Origin: Pelodera strongyloides
Lineage: Eukaryota; Nematoda; Chromadorea; Rhabditida; Rhabditidae
Direction of reading: 5' to 3'
Assembly: GCA_036852015.1 (NCBI GenBank)
Contig: JAANDG010000003.1
Span: 392,001 to 456,000 of the forward strand
Length of the DNA: 64,000 nucleotides
Shown here in pieces: positions 1 to 15,100 of the stretch (position 1 is the stretch's first letter; every line of letters starts with the position of its first letter). The notes under the pieces were generated by a model. That model did no database searches and was not told where the DNA came from. It saw only the letters and a list, made by a program, of their open reading frames with translations. A program made the translations under genes and the position numbers.

Positions 1-182
1 TTAGAGCGAAACACCGGCCGGTTTTTGAAACACATCGAGTACACCAGCATTCTTATGTAGCTTATGCAAATGAGCATAAATTAGAATAAAACAAATCTAG
101 CTAAATTCGCGCAACAAGCATAAATACGCCGGAATACAGTTGCCCACGATGCGTTCAAAAACCAGCCGGTATTTCGCTTTAA
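1..182. mobile_element. TTAA MITE family A (AAAGCGAAATACCGG ends)
   Basis: Terminal inverted repeats of about 35 bp (AAAGCGAAAYACCGGCCGG, then TTTTTGAAACRC) flank a short core with ATGCAAATGAGCATAAATT. The left TTAA is mutated to TTAG. Confidence 0.8.
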
Positions 183-3100
183 ACAAAAAAAAAAGTAAAC
201 TCACGTCGACATTCGGATAGTGTTCCGGGTAATTTGGAGACGTCACGACACCGTGGTTCAATCGGAACACCGTCTTACACACTGAAAATAAACATGTTTT
301 GTATATTCGACATTTAGTTCATGGTAACCAGACCCGCCAAAAGCTTGAAAGTACTCAGGAAGGAGCTTGCTGTTATATCGGCCAAAACTAGGGAACTGTG
401 CTCGTTACCAACTATGTAAGAGCTCAGAACAGAACGTCCCAGAGTTAAATTACAAAATAACAGCTGGTTATTTGCATATTTAGGTAAGTTTTACATCAAG
501 TTCATGGTAAATAATAAAATAATGCGCACTCTCACGGAGCTTCCAACAATGGATTTTTCACTGTAATTGAGAAAATAAAATAGCGATACTGAAGTGCGTC
601 CCGTTTGTATCATAGGCAGAATATATTGTTGTAGAGCAAGACAACTATCCTAAATCCTAATGCCTTCCGGCAAACAAGTTCATTCAATTTATTATTCAGC
701 CTTGTCTACTTGTGAAGACTTGTCAATATTTCTCAATATCCATCTACAATTGTGATCAAGCGAAAAAGTACCTACCAGAGCTCCACGATGCGCGGAATCC
801 CTTTCCTGTGGTCTTTGTATCGGTCGTAAAGTTGAGCCTAAGTATTACGAACGTTTTAAAGTAGGCACTAGGCACCTATGAACCCCACATCTGATATTTT
901 TGGTGTGTAACGTATTCGGATGAGTTCTGTGTGAGGGAAAGTGCTGTGAGAATTGAGAATTAGGATCACCTGCATTCTAATTCAGACAAGGTTGCGCTCG
1001 GGTAGAATAGAGTCTGCCAGCAAGTTAGTTCGGCAGTAAATTAGTGAAGATTGGGTTTATTTAGGATTACGTGTCATAAAATCTGGGACTAATTACCGTA
1101 TTCTGTTACTCTCCGAGTAGAAAACTTCCGGCAAGTTGATTCCGCAATACGGTGAGTGTTTCTCTTCCTGATTGAATAGGAAATAGTATCCTCCAACAGG
1201 CGCCCACGCTTGTGACTGGTGCTCTTGCGAAATCTGCAATGTGAAATAAGTAACTGTGAAACTCTAATTGAAAACCTTCCAAGCGGTGTTGAAACTTGAA
1301 TTACCTGAAAACCTTCCTACCGGTGCGGTGTCTCAGCCACAACAACTTAAAGCTAGGCGGTGTGCAAGCGACGCGGAGAAAACAGTAAGACAGCGCAGCA
1401 ATGGACGATTGCCGTTGTAAATGCCGTTTCATTCAACGTGAAACTTTGGGTGCGGGGCGGCGCGCTAAATGACGCGGGGCGGCGCGCTGAAAAGTGCGGG
1501 GCCCAGGCAGGGCGGCGCCACCAAGACGGGGCCCAGAGCGCGCGGCCCCGCTTCAAAAGGTGGGCCGTAGGTGCGCCGGGAGCGCGCGGAGCGTGGGAAA
1601 ATGGGCGTGAAAGGCTCCGCCCCTTTGCTTATTACATTAAATAATACAATAAAAAGACAATTCTACAATATAATAACAACCAACAACAAATATAGAGAAT
1701 AATTTTACTTCATTCAAAGCATCCAAAAAAGATAGCGATAAAAGCGACACATTTGGGCGAATGATGATAAGTTACTATGAGTTACAAGTAAACATGAATG
1801 GACAACCCAACTACGAGTACAAAATACTTTCAATAAGAGTAAATCCTCTCCTCTACGAGTAAATATCCATACGAAGTCTATGATAAGTAAATAATAAATT
1901 ATACAACAATGAAGCAACAAGAGCCATACCAGTAAATAAAATACAATATATACTCACGGCTATAGATTGATGGTCAGTTGAACAAAAAAATAAGCAGCGT
2001 TACGCTTGTCTACTATTATAAGTAATCCGTGTAAAAATAGCAGCGTTACGCTGGCCTATGATTATAATAAAGAATGAGCTACACTTACTACAATAACCAC
2101 ATACTACTATGCTACTATACTACTACTAAATATAATACTGTCGTAACCACATAAAACATGTAAAAAATAAGCAGCGTCACGCTGGTCTACAGTTGTAATA
2201 AAATAGAACCCTAGGATACCCACTAATTCCTAGAATATCTACCCAGTTGCTGTCCTCTCTTCCGTGTTCTTCCTAATCAGTGCTTAGACGCATTCCATGG
2301 TAGATCCCTTCCTTTCGTATCAGGGAAACCGAAACGATCATCCAGAGAGCACACGATCCTCATCCAGTCAACTGAAATAAGAAGAAATAGTCGATATGAT
2401 ATAATGATATTGCTAAAGAAAAACATAAACATGTAGCAATAGCGTAATTTCAAGTTCAATCACATACGAAACATTTAAAGCTCGTATGCTACTCTTATTT
2501 AAAGCGAAATACCGGCCGGTTTTTGAAACGCATCGAGTACTCCCTGCTTTCCTATGCTTCATATGCAAATGAGCATAAATTTGAATAAAAAATAGACCCC
2601 AATAGACCCCTTTTAGCATAACTGCATAAGAATGCTGATATTTGAGATGCGTTTCAAATACCGGCTGGTATTTCGCTTTAAGGTAAATGAGCAAGCCGAC
2701 TTCAGTACCCGTCTCAACGAATCGAGGATTTGCGTAATGCCTGCCTTCCTGTCACCACCCACGGGAGATGGGATACATACGCTTTCATCCACATAATCAC
2801 AACAATAAATGACTTGGTGGGACATATATGGAAACCTAATATTGGATTAGCCCTACCTGTATTAGTCGATGTATCTCCATGGTAGGATATTTGCCATATA
2901 TTCATTCCCTCATGTGGAGTATCGCAAGTGTCCAAAGTCCGATGATGTATAGTTCTTTCTCTCCAATTCTCCATGACTTCGTCAGGTACCAGGAAGTCTG
3001 AAACGAGACCATTTTAACTCTATAATCAGAGGGCTTTCGCTACCTGAGGCGTCTTTAAAGCGAAATACCGGTCGGTTTTTGAAACGCACCTTAAATATCT

Positions 3101-6100
3101 GCATTCTTATGCAGTGATGCTAAGAGGGGTCGAATTGGGGTCTTTTTTATTCTAATTTATGCTCATTTGCATATGATGCATAAGAAAGCAGTGCATGCAA
3201 TGCGTTTCAAAAACCGGCCGGTATTTCGCTTTAAATGCTGCACAGGCAATACTTCAAAAAAGTTGTACATACTTATATGGAACGTCTGAAACATATTGTC
3301 AGCAATTAATGTAATGAAACTTATTTCGTTTATTTTGGTTTGCGAAATGTTTACGTACACCAAATCATTGAAACGTAGTATGGATTTCGTTGCGGATTCG
3401 GTGTCAAACATCTAAACTCTTCTCCTTATATAATAAGACCAGACGGCTAAGGCCGCCTGACTGAGGCGACTACTCAGGCGATCCTACTAAAATGATCATA
3501 CTGCATACTTATATGAAACGGCTAACAAGTATCTTCCAAGTTTATGTAATAAGATTCGATTGCAGTTATTTTGAAGGGTTGCGAAAACGGACTACTTATA
3601 CCAAACGCCTGAAACGTAGAAATCCGTTTCGTTCACACAAACAAAAAAAGTAAACTCTTCTCCTTTATATAACAACCAGACGGCTCACGCCGCCTGAGGC
3701 GACTTACATGGAAATATGATTGGTTTAGCATGGGCATACTTATATACAAAGCTTTAAACGTATCATAACAAATTCACATAATAGGAAACAATTGCATATG
3801 CATACTTCGATTGAGCTGCGACACTCTTTTTATACCCGAACACGAAATTTGCATTTCGTAACGCACATCGGTGTGCAAATTAGGCTACAGTTACTCTTTT
3901 ATACAATAAGATATATTACAAGCGTCCAAACAGCAAACTGGTGCGTGAACGAAACGATTGGGTCTGGGATGCAATAACGTGCCCTAAGTTAAACTGTTAA
4001 ACAGTGAACTCATCATTAACTGTAATAAAAAAGACTGAAAATTCGGCACAGAAAATAAAACTACGATAAATTTAATGACACGTTCTTACCTTTTTTCATT
4101 GTTCGTGCCGGCGTATCTTGGGTTGCATCCGCTTGGGTTGCATCGGTTGTTGTCTAAACAAAAAATTATAAAGGTATTGTGCATCCATGAAATACAGTGA
4201 TTCGATCAACTCATTACCAAGTGAATCTTGGGTATTACTTTAAAAAACGTAAAATCATTTTGAAAATACGCGTGGCAACAAAACAGCAATATCTCGTCAG
4301 CTTGTACTGTAAATAACCTACCTATCTGTCCTCATCCTCATGTTCATTTCGATGTCTTCACTGTATTTATTGTCTTAATTATGTATGTTTGTGCGCACCT
4401 TTGTGGTGTAATAAATTATTATTATTATAATACGATGGTTTTCGGCTCGACATGTATCCTGTAAATAAATATATTGTGAAAGTAAATGCAACCGACTCTC
4501 ATTATAAATCTTAGATTTACAGTTAAGAAAGTCAACATTATTTTCACTGACGTGAAGGAAAGGTCGACACGCGGTTTACCGATACGAGAATGGAGAAGAG
4601 ATGGTTTACTAGAAGAAACAGGTACAGAAAACAATCACCACACAAGTTGGGAAATAATATTCCAAAAGTAAATGAAATGCGACTAATTTTGAGCTTAGTT
4701 TTGCGAAAGTGCGTGTATGATGTACTTCTGTTCGACGATTACGGTATAAGTACGGCATTTAGAGTTCGCTAAATTACAAAAAATCTAATATATAAAACTG
4801 TATACAAGCTAAACTAATAATAAGCATATATTCCTAATAATCTTCTGTAAAAAGAATTCTAAACAAGATCAGCGGGCCAGTAACAACAAACTAATAACAT
4901 AAAGCCAACAATTTAAATAAAAGTACTACAATTCAAACTCTATGAATAAGAAAAACAACAGTTTGCTGGAGGTTGAAATGCACGTCTCGTTTCGCTGCGT
5001 AGTGTTAAATGCCCCTTCACTGAGTATCTTGCAGTTTCCACAATAAATTTTTTCGCGCACCCGTGGCGCGCTCCTGGCCCACTTGCCGCCCCGCGATTTT
5101 CGGTGGTGGAGCCCATCCCAGCCCAATGGGCGAGACACGGGCGATGTGCGCGCGGGGGGTGCGCGGCCCCGCGAAGTGGGGCCTGGGGCGCGCCGCCCCC
5201 CGGCCAAGTTTCCTCAGTGTTTCCCGCAGCTGGCAGACATTTTCTCTTAGAAAGCGAAGATTTCATGCCAACTTTCCCCCAGTGGCTATCTCGCTTTGAT
5301 CATGCGAGATAGCCAAAGATAAAGCTTACTTGGCTTTCCCTTTGATACATAAATAAACTACTCGCAATTCATAAAAAAAACTAACGATCAAAGCGTCCTT
5401 CTCGCAATTCTCACTCATTTGCACATCGAAAGTATCAAAAGCGACGCGTATGCTGTAACCAAGTGGCACCTGAAAAGAGAATACTTGAATTATGTTTAGG
5501 TAAATAAATGGAATCCCGCAACAAAAGATTATTAGGCTTATTAGGCTTAGGCTTAGGCTTGCAAGCTCGCTCGAGCTCGATAGCTTACAAGCTCGATAAT
5601 TTCGTCTGGCACTTTTGAATGCGCCATCTTTAATATAATTTAATTCTCTACAATTTTTGCATTACAACTTTTCTTAATTCAGATATGAACCTTGGAATTT
5701 CCCTTGTTAGGCTTATTAACACTTTTAGAGAATTAATGTTAATTGTTAATTTTCCCAACAAATGAACAAATTTACTCACTTGTATATCCCATATACATTC
5801 TTCATCATTTCCATAGTCCTGAGGGAAATTGGGACTGTGAACCACACCACTTTTATCGAATGAAATGAAGCCGCACTCTGAAAAATAAAAATTTATTGGC
5901 GACCGCAAAAGATAGGGGGCACTCGGATTTGAACCGGGGACCTCTCGATCTGCAGTCGAATGCTCTGCCACTGAGCTATACCCCCATATTTCTTTCTTTG
6001 TTACAAGAATGGAAGATTCGAACAAAATCTCAGAATCATACGTATTGATTCTCACTGTATTCAATCTCTTTATGCTATTAAACGAATAAACTCTTTTTAA

Positions 6101-9100
6101 TGTGAGCACACTGTATAGCGATGTATTTTCACGTTATTATGCACTATATATTGCATACCGCAACACATTTTATAGAATGTTTTACAGTTTGGTAAACACA
6201 GGCTATTTCCGAGAGTCATTATTTAGATTCCCACTGTCTTGTTCGTGGAAACTCCCTTTCCCGATTTTATTTACTTTTTACACGTTCACAAGAAAAAGTG
6301 AAAAGTTGACCATGTTGTCATTCTACACTTTTCCTCACTAGAATAAACTTATATACAAAATAGAATGTGAAACTCCGCAACCCTTCAGCTAGAAAATATA
6401 ATATAGGATCCATCAAAATTTATGATCGGTCGGACGCCCCCCGCGCGATGAGTGCGCGAATGGTTGCGCACCTGTGGCGAGCAGGTGCGCGACGAGTTCA
6501 GGATGCGCGACGAGTGCGCGTAAGGTTGCGCACCTGTGGCGCACATATAATTATAATACTAATTTATTGACACATTATGTATATTAAAAGTGTGCATCAT
6601 ATAATATGATCATAGGAAAATTGAGCCACATGCAACTCTGACATCTGACATGATCCTGACATGGAGCAGGAACTGGTATTGAACACCTTTTTTGCGCACA
6701 TGTTTCGATACTTGATATAACTTCAAATACTGGTCAGTCATTGTGAATTTCATAGTTTCCTTTGACTTTGTCATATATATTTATATATGTCTTGTCTTCT
6801 GGAGAAAATACCGTATAACGATCTTATCGAAAGTATTTGCCTATAATCCGAAACAGTCTAGAGTCTAGGTTAGATCTAGTGTGGCAGTAGTGCTAGAAAT
6901 GTCAATAGATTCGTGCAAAGTGCTCGCTAATCCTATCATTTTTCCCCAAAATACGGCCCGATAAACGTCACTTGGGTCAAGAAAGATAAACAATTGACAG
7001 TTTTTTTCGGCCCCAATTAAATAAATTGATACATTTTGTATGTAATGCGTGCCAGCCGGAGCCTGGTGCAATAGGTTCTAGAAGTGCAGAACACAGACAG
7101 CTGCAGATCATGTGGTATAGAAGAAAAAGTTACGCGACCAAACTTCGTACGTAAACACTGAGTTAGACCACTTGACTTGATCTAAGTGATTTCAAGCATC
7201 ACAAGCGAGAGCATCAAAAAAGAATATATCCGAATTCCCAAGAAATGTTCACGCAAAGTTGTCAGAGAGTAGAGTGCTGCTAATCGTAAAGCGTTATGTG
7301 ACGTGTGTGGAACGTATGCCAAAAATCTACTTTTACGCTTTTATACTCACAGTTCTGTTCCCGTTCATGGCAGAAAATTGAATAAGGAGTTGGAGAAACG
7401 GATATATATACTATATTCGTATGGTGTGCTTGAAACCGAATTCTTTTTTTTTGTACAGCCTTTTTACTGTGTGCATCTACTATCGAGTATTGAACTTTAA
7501 ATTCTTCAACAATTTCAGTGCCTAGACCCAAGGCCCAGTCAATCGTATACTATCACCTTTTTGTTACTTTTCTGCATATTCCAGAACCCGCTGAATAGTT
7601 CGCCAAACATAGTTTAGCATGGAAAAGTAAACATACGTTTTCAATTTTACAGCACAGTCTTCAGTAAATCCATAGGACCCAGGAATGTGAACCATGTTAA
7701 AAAGAAACAAACACAGTACTAAGTGTTGGTAAATAGAAATATTTTTTTCATGCACAGGTTCGCTGATCGGACTTGTAAACATTGAGATTTTGTTTATTTT
7801 TTTTGTCAACTTCGTTTAAAGGGACGGCCCATCAAAGTAAACCTATATTTACGATACGTCCATGGTGACTATCAAGCATTTTTATTACAATATATACAAA
7901 ATAAATTTCACATTTATTTGCCATGGAAAACTTTTTTCCGATGCGCTCAGCTCAAATGCATACCGTAAAGCCGCAAATATCCTTGTCGTCAATGCAAATT
8001 TATCGTGAAATTATAATGCGATTAAAATTTGCATATATAGCTTTGAAATCTGCAGTTTTATGGTATACATATGCGTGGAGCGCATTGGAAAAAAGTTGTC
8101 TAGGGCGAATAATGGTGAAATTTAGTTTGTATATATTGTAATAAAAATGCTTGATAGGCATTATGAACGTATCGTAAATATAGGTTTATTTTGATGGGCT
8201 TGTCCCTTTAAAAGATATTTGGAACACTGAAGTGAGGACAAACATAAAAGCTTGTTAATGACTAAGAACTCTCAACGATAGCTGAAGACACTGTTAATCC
8301 AAATTATCGCTGAAATAAACTCCCCGATCCTGCCCAAATAAGGTCGAAAGTTATGTTTTCTTTTGGTTGATCGTTAGTTTTTATGGGGTTGCTCCTACTA
8401 CATATACATACGAGTTAGTCTGTTAACCATAAGCCTGGCCGCCTCTCAACGTAAAGAAACTTGTTTACATGGGTGTGCTAAAAGAATGTCAATACTTTTA
8501 GTATTTAAAATTTTTTTTTTTATCTGGAAATAAATTATTATTAGAACGCTGAAGAGCTCACCCGATGCAGCATTGACAAATTCGTAATCGGCTCGCCATC
8601 CGCGACCTTCTTTACTGAAATCGGTGGTCCACTGCAGGGACATCCATCTGGTTCTGGACTGCATTTGGGCAAATCTGAAATTAACGGTAATACTCAATGA
8701 ATCAACTAATAGATCCTTCCGTGGGAGTTGAATTATGCAAAAGTATCTATGAGCAAACAAGGAAATTTCACCACTAAAGACACTAGTCTTTCTTGACACT
8801 CAACTGACTCAACCGCGGATAATAGTGACACCGAACAGTAAACTAATGTAGACAAAACAGGTAAAGACTACCTTTCCGGAAGCTCCTCATGGGCATTGCT
8901 GGAGACGTTCGTACGCTCTTCGTTACAGTATCTAAATTAAATACGTGGTAGCAAATTCAAGATAATTTTTTTCGTGGATATGTAACTCGGCGAAGAGCAC
9001 TTATCATAACCACATATTTACATGAAGTTTTTCTACACTTTCAAAAACACTGTGCCAACCTGTGAACCGGATTCTGGTCCTTTCCTTCCGTGAGCAGCAA

Positions 9101-12100
9101 CAAATCACGGGAGCACGAAATATCTGCCTCGATGTCCATATCCGTGAAAGTCAACTGAAATACCGTCTTTTATTACAAACCAATGCAACAAAAGGACTTT
9201 GCTTGACAGATGCACTGCCAAAACATAGTGTTGTAATGTTATGATTTATAGTGGTAGTTTTGTCGCAAGCACGGCACACCATTGTTGAAATTTCAAATAG
9301 TTATTACTTTCGTAAGACATCATAAATTCCGGCCACCATACCAAGCTTCCTGACCACACAACCAATTCTTGCTTATTTTCTTAGAAACTGCCAAAATTCC
9401 TCCGGTTTTTGGTCAACGTTGTTTGTGTGTACTTTCACGCCAGAATTCTCAGCACTTATTTTCGAGTTTAAGTTTAAAGAGCATCGGCTCTCTTTTCCCG
9501 TGCTCTCCAAAAGAACTCCTCAGTTTAGTTTCAAATTCTTTTCTTTTCAATTTTTCTTTTCTTCCCAATATTTGCACAGGCGTTTCTCGGCATTTCACTT
9601 TTCCGAGGTTCAGTTAACTTACTTCTTCGTCTTACTATTTCTATGCACTCGCAAAGTTAAGTACTATCTAGTCAGTTTCTCCCCGGAATCTCCAAGATTA
9701 GCATACTATCTCGATAGGTGCAATTGCAGGAGGGCAATCCAAAGGTTGCTAAGCGCGAATGAGGTAAGTGATGCGGAGAGCAAATATGAAGAGTATATAA
9801 AGTGGATGGTCAACTTGACCCTCCAGAGTCAGCTGCAGTCTGAACTTTCTACCGAACCGAACGCCAACGACACACTACAATGGCCGTCTCCGCCAAGCTG
9901 TAAGTTACATGTTTTCGTGGAAGTTGGTCCTATGCTGGGACAGGGTCTTGGGTCTAAGGTCTTAGAGTCTCACTTAGGTGTAATGAACTATAATTAAGGT
10001 TAATACTATCGTTTGTTTAAGTTTCACTGTTTAAGAAACTGCAATTTCAGCATCTGCCTTGTCGCCCTCCTTTGCCTCTTGGCTATCACCACTGAGGCCC
10101 AATACTACGTAAGTTACACAATTTCTGATAAAGCAAGTTGAGGTTTACTGAACACTGACATGTAACGTTTCTTGACCATTAAGATCTCGATAAGGATACA
10201 TAACAAAGCGGTAACCATAACTGCAAAAGTAACCAGTGGTAATGTTAACAATTATAGTATGGCTACTCTCCCTACTCGTACTACGGCTACGGATATGGCC
10301 AAGGCTATGGTGGATATGGATACGGCTATGGCTACCCCTACTACGGCGGATACTACGGTTACTACGGAAAACGAGAGGCTGGGTTCGCTCCCGCTCAGAA
10401 TGGAAACCAGCAATGATCTGTAATTGCCACAAATGCCCATTCCACGCTATTGATTGGTATTGATGTACGATGAGAATCTCAGCGATGTATAAAGTATCCA
10501 CGTAGATAAGCAATAGCCCTGCCCTTATTACTGTTTTTCCTCTGCCCTGTCCCCAACATACATTTGTTTACGGTTTTACATATCATATCGAATTAATAAA
10601 GAATTTGTACAGTATGAACCGGGTTTGTTTTATAATTAGTTCAAAGGGATCGCATATTTGTGTCGTCATTTGATAAACTTCGACGGTCGGTCACAATGAG
10701 CTTGTAAAAACACACGATGAATTAGTTCCATGGGCTGACTAGTATTGTAAACGTAACCAAACTAAAAGACAGCATATGATTCCGATTAACTTCAAGCAAA
10801 TATTTTGAGTTCGTATAAAAGTTAGGGAGACATCGTATCCAGTTCTTTTCTTTTATAAGCCGAAGAGTTAAAGTAGTTAGAAAGTTTTTAGTATGTTACC
10901 TTGACCACTTCGCCCGGTGATGCTTCAAAGATCCACAAGCAATTGGAATCGGGCAAGTATGAACGGCCCTCGCCGAAGTTGGGCGATGTGACAACACCAG
11001 TATTTGGAGATTTAATCAAGCCACCACAGTCTGAAACGAGGAATACTATATTCCGGTGCACAGAACGTATATGTATGAATTCATCGGGAGGACAGTAGGG
11101 TTCTGGAGATACTGCCTAATGCCTAATATAGAACCTTTCAGAACATTAAATGCCAATGTTTTATGTAGCCTGCACTAAGTTCAGCAACTACGGTGTATAT
11201 AGACTATATACCGTAGTTGTTGAGCTTAGCGCAGGCTAAACTCTGGTGGCAACTTACGGTATTATATAGACTACTACGGTAAACAACTTATATACCGTAG
11301 TAAAATCAGGCCTTCCAGCAACTATACCATACTTGACCCTCACCTTGGAACTCGACGACAAGGTTGAACTGCATACCAGCACCCGACATTCCATACGCGG
11401 CAATTTGAGTGAAAACATGCAACTCCAGCTCTTGGTTCAGGTACATCTAAAATGGATTTCGATTGAAAAATGCGCTCGGTTGCACCTAACCTAGAGATAT
11501 CCCTTAGTCCATGCTCATTGTCTCAAAACTAGGATATTTATTTATTTAATTATTTAATATCATATTTAATAACAAGACACTTCAAATTAATTGAAGTAGT
11601 GAGTGGTTTTCGTCTGAAGTCTGTAGTCATACTTACCTTTTCAACAGTCGCATTCATTCCCATTGCTCGTACAGTGGCGTTGCAAATCTTTTCGTCTACT
11701 TCAAGCGGTGTATCGGTGATCGCTGAAATGACATACATATGAATTTAAAGCAGGCTGGCACATGTATTATATGAAAACTAATGTGCCCTTATGTGCCCCA
11801 ATGGCACAGATTGATGAAGACGCTTCCCTAGACGGAGCTTGCTTATATAAGAATTTCCGTAGAAGTCTCACATTTGATCTGCACGTAGCTACCGTAGTCG
11901 TTACAGAATGAGTAGGTCACCATCGTTGTCGATTGAAAGTTCTCAAACTTGATTGAAGTAGTGCCAGTCTCCTTTGGTCTTCGAATTACGATGTGACAGT
12001 AAGCTAGAAAGTAAACATGCCGATTAGCGCATCATATCGAGACATCGAGGTATTGTGCATTAAGGCGGTAACGTATAACACCCGGTTTTTGAAACGTACA

Positions 12101-15100
12101 CTTATAGTGCAGTAAATGCAGATAACTGCGCGATACTGCCTGATTTGTTAGTCTAATTATATTTATTTGCATACATCCTATGGAAATGCAATCTAGTCTA
12201 ATTATCTTCATTTGCATACAACATATGGACATGCGAAATAGCTTCGAAAACTGGCTGTTATGCCGTTTTAACCAACAAAGTACGTGTTCTGTACGTGTGC
12301 TAGGTTTTTTGAATACTCTTTTTGTTCACGCATTACATGAATATGATTCTTTGATTGCCAAGTTTTTTTGCAAAATGAATTGAATATCGAATTTTACATA
12401 AAAAAGAGAATTATTATTTTGTCGAACCTGATCGCATATCCGTTTCGGTTTGGTTTAGTCCTCCAATGAATAATGTGGTATTTCTGTCGATCAAATACAT
12501 ACAAGCCTGCTCGGGCGACTCGCTCTGCGCGATCTTTAAAGAAAGTTAACATTTTAAGGGGAAACATGTGATTCAGCCATATCGTTGTAGTATCACTGCA
12601 TTTTGGGCAAGCGTGGTGGTGTTTAGCATTGCCAGTTTCTTCACTTCCCCTCTCACTTTTATGCGCTCTATCTATTATTTCAATTAATGTTGGTGTATAA
12701 TAAAAATCGGAATATGCAAATTTGCTACAAACCTTTCTGTATGTAATTTTGAACGGACGGTAGAACATGTCGGGTGTGCCTGTGATCTCCGAATAACGCA
12801 TACTCTCTCGTGTGGGCTGATCGGAATACCTGAGAAATAAGAAAGTCGGATTGTAGAAAAGCTATAAATTTCTATTTTCTGTCATGATAGGCGTTTCGTG
12901 TTTCCTTTTAGCTTACCGGTTCAGAGTGGAAAGATGACCCGAACTGGTCGATTTTTTCGGTTCAAAAACAAGACATACAATGTAAAACAGTGCATGTCCA
13001 TTCACTGTTTTACATTCTTCTTGTTCAATCAAAATAGTCAACCCCAACCCGTATGGGATTACATAAGTAAAATTAGCTTACCACATTGACATCAGGTCTG
13101 CAGACGAAGTGAATTTGTTGGCGTTTTCGCAGAAGAATCTTCTCGACATGAAACTCGCCGCACTGTGCTCCGGTCGTCCGTTGAATACCTAAAGAACAGC
13201 ATTGGACCTCAACAAAGATTGCAAAATTGCACTTACACCGGGGATTGAACCCTGAGGCCGTATTCGCCAGCACACAGGAAGCCCTCCGTTCACGAGCGCT
13301 CTGAATCTCTTCTGCCTGCTCTCGCACTCCCAACGCACTCTTTAGGCCAGGGAGGGTTCCCTGCGTGTTGGTGAATTCGGCCTCTGACCCCGAACTCCCC
13401 TGCCGTCACAGACAGAACAGCTAGACCCTATGATTGTACAAACAGGGGCATCAATAAATGTCTATAAATTGTAGCGTGAGGGAGCATATGCATGCTTACC
13501 GACTGAACATTAGATTGTACAAGTGAATGTACCTACGGCCTTTTAGTTCACACACTAACAAACCTGCACGTCCATAAAGCATTTGCCCTGCGCCGCCGGC
13601 CCGAAACGTTCGTGGTTGTAACCCTAGAGAAGAATTCTAATAACGAGTTTCACCACACGTATCAGTTTCACAGTAAGCGGCTACAACTAAAAACCTGTTC
13701 ATTTAGTAAAAGTAAAGTTGCGAATTTTATTGTGTTTTTGTAGTTTTTGTACTTTCATTGAAGGTGAGTGACGATGCTGAAGTAAATCGCCAAAGAAGTT
13801 AGGCTTGGATACCAATAGCTCACAAAAAGCAAGTAAGCCTACCGACTCGTCGGTGAACTCAAATTCCACTTCGTATCTATTTCCTATTCCAGCTTCAAAA
13901 GTCCAATCACATCTTATGTGGGGCAAGAGCTTTCCAGGGAAGCCGGGCGTCGTCAACCCGCCCTCGTCGTTGGTGATTCGACCGCCACACGCTGTAACAG
14001 TAATCGATAAATCAATAATTGGTCATAAGAAGTTAAAGCGTGTTCCCTTATTCTGGCTCATGCATATAAAAGGAGGTTCATCTGACACTAGGACGGCCTC
14101 AAGTTCGGCGAGCTTATAGTTACTTCCATTATGCCCGTAAACTAGTTCCTTCCATTGTGAGTTCTATCCTTGCTTAGTTAGTTGTTTAGAAGTTATCTGT
14201 CTCGGCGCGCATTTATCAACTCGACTTTGCCTTCTTCAGAACAGCTACGAGCCGAAAAGAAGCATAATAATAACCAACCAATTTCCGAAACCGATACGTT
14301 CATCGCAAATCCGCACTTTCTATTGTTGCAGAATACACGGCTTCCTCGAGACGTGGTGTGATTCGAGTGGAAGTCCACCTAATAAGACAATTAACAAACT
14401 GAATGTCGACAGGAGTTCTAGTGGTTAGATTCCCATGCAAGAGAGATGTCCAAAGGTTCTTGGAATAGCTCCCGTCTCCACAGTCACCAAATGATAAAAC
14501 TAGCTTTGAGTCGGCTTCCGGAGCCTTGAATGTTTTTGGTAAGCAATTAGTCTACCGTCATAATTGAGCTGGACGATCTGTATTGGACTCCCTCGCTAAC
14601 TGAGTACAAGCCCGCGCAACGAGGTTTCATCAAGTAGTCGGCTGAAAATACAGAAAAGTTATGGGAACTTAGCCGTTGTGAAGAGAAAAGGAGAGAGGGA
14701 AACAGCGGAAAATAAGCGACCAAGATAGAGCTGGAGAGTTTATAGAGACTACTTAACTATTGAAAAAAAAAATGTTTTCATAAATATGCACCTGTCGCAT
14801 TGCCATCCCTGATCGCCAGGTAATCAGCCGAACAGTTACTACCGTACGTCACCCATAGATGGTCCAGTCTAAATGTTTTATTTCATAATATTTTATATCA
14901 ACTAGCCACAACTACATTTAACCAAATAAATCATTGAATGCCTTATTATATTATTTTTCATAAGTGTATGTTTCAAACAGTCAGTACTCAGTACACAGTT
15001 ATGCTAATTTTTAGTTAACAAATAGTAAGTTTTCACTAACCTGGCGTTCACAAAGTGTGTATTGGGAGCCTTCACCAACCATTGGCAGTCGAGCTTCTGG

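Noticed and set aside
9419..9997. Plus-strand open frame of 192 codons upstream of and overlapping the Tyr/Gly peptide gene
   Set aside because: It covers promoter, 5' UTR and the first exon in a frame different from the real peptide. No domain, Phe/Ser-rich low complexity, and it ignores clear splice sites.
12394..12801. Whole 135-codon minus-strand ORF as a separate gene
   Set aside because: Only its first part (about 12735-12801, [20 protein letters not shown]) is real, as the last exon of CUB18. The remainder runs through intron.
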